Part shown: positions 1-6,317 of the stretch, piece by piece
Numbering within the stretch: position 1 is the stretch's first letter
Layout of the letters: each line of letters begins with the position of its first letter
Source: an uncultured Clostridia bacterium
GTDB lineage: Bacteria; Bacillota; Clostridia; Christensenellales; Borkfalkiaceae
Length of the DNA stretch: 11,169 nucleotides
Assembly: GCA_947629735.1 (NCBI GenBank)
Contig: CANREX010000041.1
Span: forward strand, 1 to 11,169
Direction of reading: 5' to 3'
Notes under the pieces: model-generated
What the model was told of the DNA's origin: nothing
Databases searched by the model: none
What the model saw: the letters and a program-made list of their open reading frames with translations, nothing else
Made by a program: the position numbers and the translations under genes

Positions 1-269
1 TTGAAGATATTTACAAAGAGTTCGGCGGCGTATGTCCGCTTGAAGCCCTTAAAGATATTTATAGCGCGATGAGCAATAACGTAACAAAAATTCGCGCGAG
101 AATTACGGGCGCGGAACACGAAGACATGCTCACCTTAACGGACGGCTATATGACTGCTTGGATGCTTTGGCAGTTGCAGGGAGATACGGAAGCCCAAAAG
201 GTTTTTGTGGGCGATAACGCAGAGATACTTTCCAACACAAATTGGCAAGATATTGAGAGAAAAATTTAA
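1..269 (+). CDS. C-terminal end of a probable alpha/beta-hydrolase (partial)
   Basis: An open frame runs from the window edge (first full codon at base 3) to a TAA at 267-269, so about 88 C-terminal residues are visible and the true start lies upstream. The tail contains DGYMTAWMLWQLQGD followed by GDNAEIL. From memory, this resembles the C-terminal tail of clostridial alpha/beta-hydrolases of the dienelactone-hydrolase/chlorophyllase-like group, where a DGY-TAW-MWQLQGD segment closes the fold. The His in AEHEDML sits where the catalytic His of such enzymes would be expected, but the nucleophile elbow (GxSxG) is outside the window, so the catalytic set cannot be checked. An ATG at 69 lies in this frame but is probably internal, because similarity-like sequence continues upstream of it. 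The gene is followed by a terminator-like hairpin and is therefore the end of a separate transcription unit. The substrate is unknown. Confidence 0.5.
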   Translation, partial: EDIYKEFGGVCPLEALKDIYSAMSNNVTKIRARITGAEHEDMLTLTDGYMTAWMLWQLQGDTEAQKVFVGDNAEILSNTNWQDIERKI

Positions 270-287
270 CCTCATAGAGAATGGCAT

Positions 288-310
288 AAAAAGGCGGGTT
301 TCCCGCTTTT
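288..310 (+). terminator. Probable intrinsic terminator of the upstream gene
   Basis: AAAA(G)GCGGG pairs with CCCGCTTTT around a TTT loop, with one bulged G. The hairpin starts about 20 bp after the stop codon of the partial hydrolase and ends in a short T-run that is part of the stem. The A-rich 5' arm means it could work in both directions. Confidence 0.55.
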
Positions 311-575
311 GATCGATTGGGGCAGACTTGCCCACAATTCTTGTCCTGCTTTCCCTTGGAAAGAAAATATGCTCACTTGGGGACATATTAAAAGCGGTTA
401 GACTAACCGCCAAACCGCTTATTCATAGAATCCATATGAAAGACGCACAAATCCGCGCCGTTTGATATAAAGCCGCAGTATAAGCCGCGTTCTATTTTGC
501 AAGATTTCCGCCCTCAGATAAATTCAAGCGAAAAATAATTTTAAACAAAATTTCGCATAAAATTTGTAAAAACTG
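311..575. other. Gene-free spacer with small hairpins
   Basis: I see no convincing gene here: short reading frames on either strand have no ribosome binding site or recognisable domain. It holds a small hairpin GGGCA-GACT-TGCCC (320-333). It also holds an ambiguous structure at 392-420, where GCGGTTA (394-400) can pair with TAACCGC (404-410), or AAGCGGTT (392-399) can pair with AACCGCTT (413-420). The last 60 bases are AT-rich and lead into the aspS operon promoter. Confidence 0.5.
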
Positions 576-604
576 TTGACAATACTGCATAAACATAGTA
601 ATAT
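576..604 (+). promoter_or_regulatory. Sigma-70-type promoter of the aspS-gatCAB operon
   Basis: A perfect -35 TTGACA (576-581) is followed by a 17-nt spacer and TAATAT (599-604) as -10. Transcription should start near 611, just upstream of the T-box leader, which leaves about 350 nt of leader before aspS. The position, spacing and near-consensus boxes make this the best promoter in the window. Confidence 0.8.
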
Positions 605-645
605 AGAGCTAATAAATAAATAAAAGCCGTGTAAAATCACACGTA

Positions 646-930
646 TCAAAAAGGCAAAGACGAAGAAAAGTAACGGCGTTATCGCTCACAGAGAGCGTAG
701 GCAAGGTGAGAGCTACGCAGAATGAACGACCGCGAAGAACACTTTTGAGCCGCAACCCGAAAGCCGAAAGAAAAGGCAAGTAGACGTTGACGTAAGCCTG
801 CGTAAAGGGCAAGGGTTTGTCAGAACCCGCTGAGAGATTGATTTGTTCGATAACTTGGGTGGCACCGCGGATCACGTTCGTCCCGAGAGAAAAAATTTTA
901 AAAAGTTTCTCTTGCGGCGGGCGTTTTTTC
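646..930 (+). promoter_or_regulatory. T-box riboswitch with overlapping Asn/Glu specifier, upstream of aspS
   Basis: The canonical T-box core TGGGTGGCACCGCGG is at 856-870. Stem I can be laid on the glyQS architecture element by element. GGC (653-655) pairs with GCC (749-751). K-turn strands follow, then AAG (663-665) with CTT (742-744). The loop-E AGTA is at 669-672, and CGG-CGTT (674-680) pairs with AACG-A-CCG (725-732). The apical stem is GCGTAG/CTACGC (695-700/713-718) with an AG-bulge AGAGAG and a GGTGAGAG loop. In this register the 3' side of the specifier loop reads CGAAG-AAC-A, giving AAC (Asn) at 738-740; GAA (Glu) overlaps one base upstream at 737-739. The variable T-box base is C863 (TGGC), which pairs with G73, the discriminator of bacterial tRNA-Asn, tRNA-Glu and tRNA-Asp. 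Stem III is GGGTT/AACCC (813-817/824-828). A further small hairpin CGTGT/ACACG (628-643) precedes Stem I. Uncharged tRNA should stabilise the antiterminator and switch on the operon. Confidence 0.92.
879..929 (+). terminator. Regulated terminator of the aspS T-box
   Basis: CG(T)CCCG (879-885) pairs with CGGGCG (918-923) and AGAGAAA (886-892) with TTTCTCT (906-912). A 3'-side bulge separates the two helices, and six Ts follow at 924-929. The 5' arm abuts the T-box core, as expected for a terminator that competes with the antiterminator. Confidence 0.85.
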
Positions 931-958
931 ATGTCCGTGCGCGGGGCAAGGAGGCGTT

Positions 959-2701
959 ATGTCAACAATTTATCGCACAAAGAGGACGGAAGAGATAGGC
1001 GAAGATTTGATAGGCGAAAGCGTTCGGCTCGCTGGGTGGGTGGAAAACATTCGCGACCACGGCGGCGTTTCGTTTATAGATTTGCGTGACTTCTACGGGG
1101 TCGTTCAGGTGGTAATGCACGATACTTCGCTTTTGAAAGGACTCTCCCGCGAGGACTGCATATCCGTGCGCGGCGAAGTCGAACTCCGCGATGAGGAGAC
1201 GTACAACCCGTCCATTCCGACGGGCACGGTGGAAATCAACTGCAAAGAGGTGGATATCCTCGGCAAAGTGCGCTCCGCGCTGCCGTTCGAGATTATAACT
1301 TCCAAGGAAACGCGCGAAGAGGTGCGGCTGAAATACAGATACCTCGACATGCGCAACAGAAAGGTTAAGGATAACTTGATTTTCCGTTCCCGCGTGATAA
1401 GCCATCTGCGCTCGGAAATGGAGAGGCTGGGCTTTCTGGAAGTGCAGACGCCGATACTTTGTTCGGGCTCTCCCGAGGGCGCGCGCGATTATTTAATACC
1501 CTCGCGCAGGTACAAGGGCAAATTCTACGCCCTGCCGCAAGCCCCGCAGCAGTTCAAACAGCTCTTAATGGTGGGCGGGATAGACAAATACTATCAGATA
1601 GCGCCCTGTTTCCGCGACGAGGACGCCCGCGCCGACCGTTCCCCCGGGGAATTTTATCAGTTGGACTTCGAAATGGCGTTCGCCACGCAAGAGGACGTGT
1701 TTGCAGTTGCGCAAGAGGTGTTGACGTCCACGTTTTCAAAGTTCGCGCCCGAGGGATACGAGATTTCCCCCGCGCCCTTCCCCGTGATTTCCTACGAGCA
1801 GGCGATGCTCGAATTCGGCACGGATAAGCCTGACCTTCGCAACCCGCTTAGGATAATAGATTTATCTGAATTTTTCTCCCGCTGCACGTTTGCGCCCTTC
1901 AAGGGCAGGTGCGTGCGCGCCATAAAGGCGCGCGGGAACATGAGCAAGAGCTTTCACGAAAAGCTGCTCGCCTTTGCGCTTTCGATAGGCATGGGCGGCT
2001 TGGGCTACCTCGAAGTTATGCCCGATAAGTCTTTCAAAGGTCCGATAGACAAATTCATTCCGCAGGAGCTAAAAGGCGAACTCATATCTCTCGCCTCGCT
2101 TTCGGAAGGCGACGTGATATTCTTCATCGCCGACTCGTACGAAAAAGCGCCCTATCTTGCGGGCAGGATAAGGGCGGAGCTCGGCGAAAGACTCTCGCTT
2201 ATAGAAAAGGACTGCTACAAATTCTGCTTCGTGAACGACTTCCCCATGTATGAAGAGGACGCCGAAACGGGCAGGATAACGTTCAAACACAACCCGTTCT
2301 CCATGCCCAAGGGCGGCATGCAGGCGCTAAAAGAGCAAGACCCCCTTAAAATACTCGCATATCAGTTCGACGTAGTGTGCAACGGCGTGGAGCTCTCCTC
2401 GGGCGCGGTCAGAAATCACGACCCCGAGATAATGAAAAAGGCGTTTTCGATCGCGGGCTACGGCGAGGAGGAGTTAAAGGAGAAATTTTCCGCGCTTTAC
2501 ACGGCGTTCGGCTACGGCGCGCCGCCCCACGCCGGAATGGCGCCGGGCGTGGACAGAATGATAATGCTGCTCAAAAACGAACCCAACATAAGGGAAGTCA
2601 TCGCGTTCCCGATGACGGCTTCCGCGCAGGACATAATGACGGGCGCGCCCGCCGCGGCGACGGAAGAGCAGCTCAGGGAATTACACATCAAAATAAGATA
2701 G
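959..2701 (+). CDS. aspS: Aspartyl-tRNA synthetase, probably non-discriminating
   Basis: This 580-aa protein has the usual length of bacterial AspRS. It charges tRNA-Asp with Asp and, if non-discriminating, also tRNA-Asn. An N-terminal OB-fold anticodon-binding domain (about 1-105) is followed by the class II core. Motif 1 lies around FLEVQTPIL (159-167), motif 2 runs FRDEDARADRSPGEFYQLD (218-236), a GAD insertion covers about 290-410, and motif 3 is GMAPGVDRMIMLL (526-538). His34 in RDHGG occupies the position that is Leu in discriminating E. coli AspRS (RDLGS) and His in non-discriminating proteobacterial enzymes. The RADRSPGEFYQLD form, one residue longer than the E. coli RADRQPEFTQID, and VCNGVELSSGAVRNH resemble the AspRS subtype I associate with alphaproteobacteria. 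The start is set by AAGGAGG at 948-954, 4 nt before ATG. gatC starts 9 nt after the stop, and there is no asnS or glnS in the window. Confidence 0.96.
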   Translation: MSTIYRTKRTEEIGEDLIGESVRLAGWVENIRDHGGVSFIDLRDFYGVVQVVMHDTSLLKGLSREDCISVRGEVELRDEETYNPSIPTGTVEINCKEVDILGKVRSALPFEIITSKETREEVRLKYRYLDMRNRKVKDNLIFRSRVISHLRSEMERLGFLEVQTPILCSGSPEGARDYLIPSRRYKGKFYALPQAPQQFKQLLMVGGIDKYYQIAPCFRDEDARADRSPGEFYQLDFEMAFATQEDVFAVAQEVLTSTFSKFAPEGYEISPAPFPVISYEQAMLEFGTDKPDLRNPLRIIDLSEFFSRCTFAPFKGRCVRAIKARGNMSKSFHEKLLAFALSIGMGGLGYLEVMPDKSFKGPIDKFIPQELKGELISLASLSEGDVIFFIADSYEKAPYLAGRIRAELGERLSLIEKDCYKFCFVNDFPMYEEDAETGRITFKHNPFSMPKGGMQALKEQDPLKILAYQFDVVCNGVELSSGAVRNHDPEIMKKAFSIAGYGEEELKEKFSALYTAFGYGAPPHAGMAPGVDRMIMLLKNEPNIREVIAFPMTASAQDIMTGAPAAATEEQLRELHIKIR

Positions 2702-2710
2702 GAAAAGGTT

Positions 2711-3004
2711 ATGGCAATTTCGACAGAAGAGATAAAGACCCTCGCAAAGCTCGCCAAGCTGGAATTTACGCAGGAGCAACTGAGCGCGTTTGAGGGCGAA
2801 TTCAACGAAATCATAGCGTTTGCGGACGACATCAACGCGTACGTGGGCGGCGACGCGCAGAGCATACGCGAGGTGGCAGCCCGCGCCGAAGAGCTTTCAT
2901 CTCTCCGCGCCGACGAGGTGGTTGAAAGCGCGGACAGCGGGGATATCACCTCGGGCGCAAAGGGCGAAAACGGCTATTTTGCAGTGAGGAGGGTGGTAAG
3001 ATGA
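2711..3004 (+). CDS. gatC: Asp/Glu-tRNA amidotransferase subunit C
   Basis: This 97-aa protein has the normal length for GatC, the small helical subunit that wraps around GatA and tethers it to GatB. The N-terminus (ISTEEIKTLAKLAKLEFTQEQ) and the following FEGEFNEIIAFADDINAYV match the family's pattern of an early helix plus a coiled segment. The C-terminal part is extended and loop-like, as is usual. The upstream GGAAAAGG (2701-2708) is only a moderate ribosome binding site, so coupling to aspS translation is likely. Its TGA overlaps the gatA ATG (ATGA at 3001-3004), which indicates translational coupling to gatA and equal stoichiometry. Confidence 0.93.
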   Translation: MAISTEEIKTLAKLAKLEFTQEQLSAFEGEFNEIIAFADDINAYVGGDAQSIREVAARAEELSSLRADEVVESADSGDITSGAKGENGYFAVRRVVR

Positions 3005-4487
3005 AGAGCGTTATCGCGCCCCTTTCCGCAGCCCTTTCGAGCGGGGAGATTACTTCCGTCCGCCTCACAGAAAGCTATATCGAGGCGATAAAGAGGGATA
3101 ACCCCGCGCTCAACGCATATGTGCATTGCACATTCGAATACGCCTTGGAGTGCGCCGACAGGGCGGATAAGGTCATACGCGCAGGCAAGGGCGGCGCGCT
3201 TACGGGTATTCCGTTCGCGTTGAAGGACAATATCTGCACGAGGGGACTTCCCACAACTTGCTGTTCGCGTATCTTGCGCGATTTCAAGCCCATTTACGAC
3301 GCCACCGCTTGGGAAAAGCTGAAAGCGCGCGGCGGCGTGCTGCTCGGAAAGACCAACATGGACGAATTCGCAATGGGCTCTACGGGCGAACGCTCCGTCT
3401 ACGGCGTGGCGGTCAACCCGCTCGATAAGAACAAGGTTACGGGCGGCTCTTCGGGCGGCTCTGCGGCGGCGGTCTGCGCGGGGCTCGCGCCCTACGCGCT
3501 CGGCTCGGATACGGGCGGCTCGGTCCGCCAACCTGCGTCTTTTTGCGGAGTGGTGGGCTTTAAACGGCTCTTCACTCGACGCGATAGGCTGTCTGACGCA
3601 ATCGGTCTCGGACGCGGCAGTCGTCTATGAAGCGATACGCGGCGCGGACTTGCGAGACAGGACGAGCTTGCCCTCACAAAAAGACGTAACGCCGCTTAAA
3701 GGCGATATTAAGGGGCTGAAAATAGGCGTTGCGGAAGAATTTTTCTCGGGCGCGGAACAGTGCGTCGTCGAAGCCGTAAAAGAGGCGATATTAAAATATA
3801 AGGAAGCGGGCGCGCAGATAGTAAAGGTGAGCGTTCCTTCCGTCTCTCTCGCACTTCCCGCGTACTATATAATCGCATGCGCGGAGGCTTCGTCCAACCT
3901 CGGCAGATACGACGGCGTGCGATACGGCTATCGCGCGCCAAACTACGCGGACGTGGACGATATGATAATCAAGACCCGCTCGCAGGGCTTCGGGGAGGAG
4001 GTCAAAAAGCGCATAATGCTCGGCACGTACGTGCTCTCCTCGGGTTACTACGACGCCTATTACAAAAAGGCGTGCCTCGTGCGCAACGAGGTTCGCGCGC
4101 AGTTTGAAAGCGTTTTCGGCGTGCGATGTGCTCTTCGCGCCCACCGCCCCGGGGACGGCGTTCCCCCGCGGATATGCCGAGGACAACGCCGTCGGGACAT
4201 ACGCGGCGGACGTCTGCACAGTGCCCGTAAACATAGCGGGTCTGCCCGCGATTTCCATTCCCTGCGGCGCGGACGTCAACGGCATGCCGATAGGCTTGCA
4301 GATAATCGGCAGGGCGGGAGAGGACTTCTCCGTGCTTGACTGCGCATATTTTGCGGAGCGCGAAGATATCTTCAAGGATACGGGCAGGAAATATACGGGC
4401 GGCGCTTCCGATACGGCGCAAAGTAAGGCGCAAAGTAAGGCGCAAAACACGGCGCAAAATTATAAAGCGCGGGAGGAAGAGGCATGA
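3001..4487 (+). pseudogene. gatA: Asp/Glu-tRNA amidotransferase subunit A, frameshifted twice
   Basis: GatA is the amidase that hydrolyses Gln and passes ammonia to GatB. The first segment (frame of 3001) holds the whole amidase signature: Lys75 in ALKDN, cis-Ser150 in GGSSGGS (148-154) and nucleophile Ser174 in GSDTGGSVRQPA. After GVVGFK (Lys188, codon 3562-3564) the conserved stretch of about 14 residues (usually PTYGRVSRxGLxAF) is missing. Similarity resumes one frame over with GSSLDAIGCLTQSVSD from 3566, consistent with a 41-nt deletion. A second shift at about 4108-4110 joins VRAQFE to AFSACDVLFAPTAPGTAF. Inserting two bases would restore FEKAFSACDV, which has the family spacing. The last segment ends at 4487 with a 12-bp-repeat tail. 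Repaired, the protein would be about 509 aa. It overlaps gatC and gatB by ATGA. As written it cannot give a full GatA; the alternative is assembly error in an intact gene. Confidence 0.9.
4415..4462 (+). repeat. Four tandem 12-bp units in the 3' end of gatA
   Basis: Units GGCGCAAAGTAA (4415-4426), the same again (4427-4438), GGCGCAAAACAC (4439-4450) and GGCGCAAAATTA (4451-4462). They encode AQSK-AQSK-AQNT-AQNY near the GatA C-terminus, beyond the conserved amidase fold. The unit length is a multiple of three, so copy number can change without breaking the frame. Confidence 0.85.
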
Positions 4488-5896
4488 AATATCAGCTCGT
4501 ATCGGGTCTGGAAACCCACGTGGAGCTCTCCACCGCGACCAAAATTTTCTGCGGGTGCACTACGGAATTCGGCGGCGCGCCCAACACGCATTGCTGTCCC
4601 GTATGCACGGGGCAACCGGGCGCGCTTCCCTCTCTCAATATGCGCGTCGTGGAATACGCGATAAGGGCGGGGCTCGCCACGCATTGCAGGATAAACGGCG
4701 TTACACACCTCGACAGAAAGAATTACTGCTATCCCGATTTGCCCAAGGCGTATCAGATATCGCAGTACGACAAGCCGCTGTGCGAGCACGGGTACGTTGA
4801 GCTCGAAAGCGGCAAGCGCATAGGCATCACGCGCATACACATAGAAGAGGACGCGGGCAAGCTCGTTCACGAGGGCGGGTTTACGTTTATAGACTACAAC
4901 CGCAGCGGCGTTCCGCTGATCGAGATAGTGTCCGAACCCGACATCTCCTCGGCTGAGGAAGCGAGGGAGTACGTCGAAAAACTTCAACTTATAATGCGCT
5001 ATATAGGCGTTTCCGACTGTAAAATGCAGGAAGGCTCTATACGCTGCGACGTGAATATTTCCGTAAAGGAAGAGGGGAGCGAAGAGCTCGGCACGCGCAC
5101 GGAAATAAAGAACATGAATTCCCTCTCGCACATAGTGAAAGCCATGGAATTCGAGTACGCGCGGCAGGTCGAAACGCTTGCGGGCGGCGGAAAGGTTGAG
5201 CAGGCGACTTTGCGCTTCGACGAGCGCACGGGCGAAACTTTCGTCATGCGCACCAAAGAGGACGCGCAGGATTACAGATATTTCCCCGAACCCGACCTCC
5301 CCGCCGTCATAATCCCAGAAGAGCGGATAAGGGAGATAGAAAGCTCTCTTCCCGAACTCCCCGACGAAAAATACAAAAGGTACGTGGAAGTCTTGGGTAT
5401 ATCTCCGCACTCGGCTAAACTTCTGTGCAAATATTCGGCGGTGTGCGCCTTTGCGGAAGAGGTCTTTTCCCTCGGCGCGGGCGTGAAAAACACCGTAAAT
5501 CTGATAGTCGGAACGATTTATTCCCGCCTTCCCACGGAAGAGGAAAAGGAAAAATTTTCTCTAAAAGTCACCGCGGCGGAGATGGCAAAGCTCGTCAAGC
5601 ACGCCGACGGCGGAAAGATAAATCTGACGGTCGCGCAAAAGACGCTCTCGCAGATGCTCGAAGAGGGCAAACCCGTCTCGGCATATGTGACGGAAGACGA
5701 CTTAAAAGGCGTGTCCGACGGCGAACTTATGTCGCTGTGCCGCCGCGCGATTGACAACAACGCCAAGGCTGCGCAAGATTTCAAGGGCGGCAAAGACAAG
5801 GCGATTTTCGCCTTCTTCGGCTATATCCGCAAGGCTACGGGCGGTAGGGCTGATATGAAGAGGGCGGAGGAAATTTTACGCGAATTATTAAGGTAG
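4484..5896 (+). CDS. gatB: Asp/Glu-tRNA amidotransferase subunit B
   Basis: This 470-aa protein has the normal GatB length. GatB binds misacylated Asp-tRNA-Asn or Glu-tRNA-Gln, activates the side-chain carboxylate with ATP and receives ammonia from GatA. The N-terminal cradle domain begins with GLETHVELSTATKIF and has the Cys pairs FCGC (23, 25) and CCPVC (38, 41) typical of a metal site, then PGALP. The family signature LDRKNYCYPDLPKAYQISQ follows at about 76-94. The C-terminal 140 residues form the helical and YqeY-like tRNA-binding tail, ending in AEEILRELLR. The start has GGGAGG at 4471-4476 and overlaps the gatA stop by ATGA. The gene is fully intact, unlike its partner gatA just upstream, and is followed by a strong hairpin that ends the operon. 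Confidence 0.96.
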   Translation: MKYQLVSGLETHVELSTATKIFCGCTTEFGGAPNTHCCPVCTGQPGALPSLNMRVVEYAIRAGLATHCRINGVTHLDRKNYCYPDLPKAYQISQYDKPLCEHGYVELESGKRIGITRIHIEEDAGKLVHEGGFTFIDYNRSGVPLIEIVSEPDISSAEEAREYVEKLQLIMRYIGVSDCKMQEGSIRCDVNISVKEEGSEELGTRTEIKNMNSLSHIVKAMEFEYARQVETLAGGGKVEQATLRFDERTGETFVMRTKEDAQDYRYFPEPDLPAVIIPEERIREIESSLPELPDEKYKRYVEVLGISPHSAKLLCKYSAVCAFAEEVFSLGAGVKNTVNLIVGTIYSRLPTEEEKEKFSLKVTAAEMAKLVKHADGGKINLTVAQKTLSQMLEEGKPVSAYVTEDDLKGVSDGELMSLCRRAIDNNAKAAQDFKGGKDKAIFAFFGYIRKATGGRADMKRAEEILRELLR

Positions 5897-5908
5897 ACAC
5901 TATTATTT

Positions 5909-5952
5909 AAATGCGGGCGCGGGCAATTTTTTAATTGCCCGCGCCCGCATTT
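5909..5952. terminator. 20-bp perfect hairpin after gatB
   Basis: A perfect 20-bp inverted repeat (arms 5909-5928 and 5933-5952, TTTT loop) starts 13 bp after the gatB stop. The stem has a core of GCGGGCGCGGGC flanked by A/T pairs. The outer A/T pairs supply the only T-tract (ATTT), so this is not a classical terminator, but its strength and place suggest the operon end. The symmetry makes it usable from either strand. Confidence 0.7.
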
Positions 5953-5963
5953 ATGCTACCGCT

Positions 5964-6083
5964 AAACGCATATAAGACTTCGCAATACTGCGTCAGGTTT
6001 ACGCACTCCTCGGTCACGTACTTCTATGTACGCTCCCTTCGTCGTTTGCGCACCTTCCTTGTCTTGCTTGCTTCTATGCGTTT
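5964..6083. repeat. Cruciform-like 120-bp inverted-repeat element
   Basis: The ends are a perfect 9-bp inverted repeat, AAACGCATA (5964-5972) and TATGCGTTT (6075-6083). Inside, AAGAC (5974-5978) can pair with GTCTT (6061-6065). Two local hairpins also form: CGCA-ATAC-TGCG (5981-5992) and CGTAC-TTCTAT-GTACG (6017-6032). The multi-branched layout in a non-coding gap resembles dispersed palindromic or MITE-like repeats. Whether it is repeated in the genome cannot be seen here. Confidence 0.5.
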
Positions 6084-6221
6084 ACTCACTTCGTAATTGC
6101 AAATATATCCGAGCGTTACTTTAATTTAACCGCTCCCGCAATTATTTAATTGTGCGCTGCGCAAAAGCGCGGTTTTGCTTGCGCCGTTAATTATTTAATA
6201 ATTCATGCGCGCTTTAAAAGC

Positions 6222-6274
6222 TGTCATTTCGACCGATTGAGAGCGCAACGCGCTCGATTGAGTGGAGAAATCCC
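6222..6274. repeat. REP-like palindromic unit
   Basis: The unit begins TGTCATTTCGACCGA and ends AGTGGAGAAATCCC, with a central hairpin GAGCGC-AAC-GCGCTC (6241-6255). The outer ATTTC/GAAAT complementarity encloses it. Units of this kind (TGTCATTTCGACC...GGAGAAATC) are, to my knowledge, widely dispersed in intergenic regions of many bacterial genomes and metagenomes. It has no coding content. Confidence 0.55.
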
Positions 6275-6297
6275 ATGGTGGTCTCACTTTCTATATC

Positions 6298-6317
6298 CCC
6301 CCACCTCGGGGTGGGGG
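6298..6317. repeat. G/C-rich hairpin next to the REP-like unit
   Basis: CCCCCACC (6298-6305) pairs perfectly with GGTGGGGG (6310-6317) across a TCGG loop, and a second G-rich run, GGGGGCAGGG (6324-6333), follows. It lies 24 bp from the REP-like unit and may be part of the same composite repeat. Confidence 0.5.

Noticed and set aside
135..413. Minus-strand frame of 92 codons overlapping the hydrolase end and the following spacer.
   Set aside because: It covers the terminator hairpin and the opposite strand of a more plausible coding end; no motif or start signal.
724..730. GAA, AAC and GAC triplets (GAACGAC) that could have been the aspS T-box specifier, including Asp GAC.
   Set aside because: In the best Stem I fold these bases form the 3' strand of the helix paired with CGGCGTT (674-680). 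The glyQS register places the specifier further on, at 738-740.
3562..4110. Programmed ribosomal frameshifting as an explanation for the gatA frame changes.
   Set aside because: The first break lacks 14 conserved residues that no frameshift can restore, and I see no slippery heptamer with a following structure at either site.
5909..6317. CRISPR array or integrated element in the repeat-rich gap.
   Set aside because: No regularly spaced direct repeats, cas genes, integrase or tRNA attachment site; the repeats are inverted and of different types.
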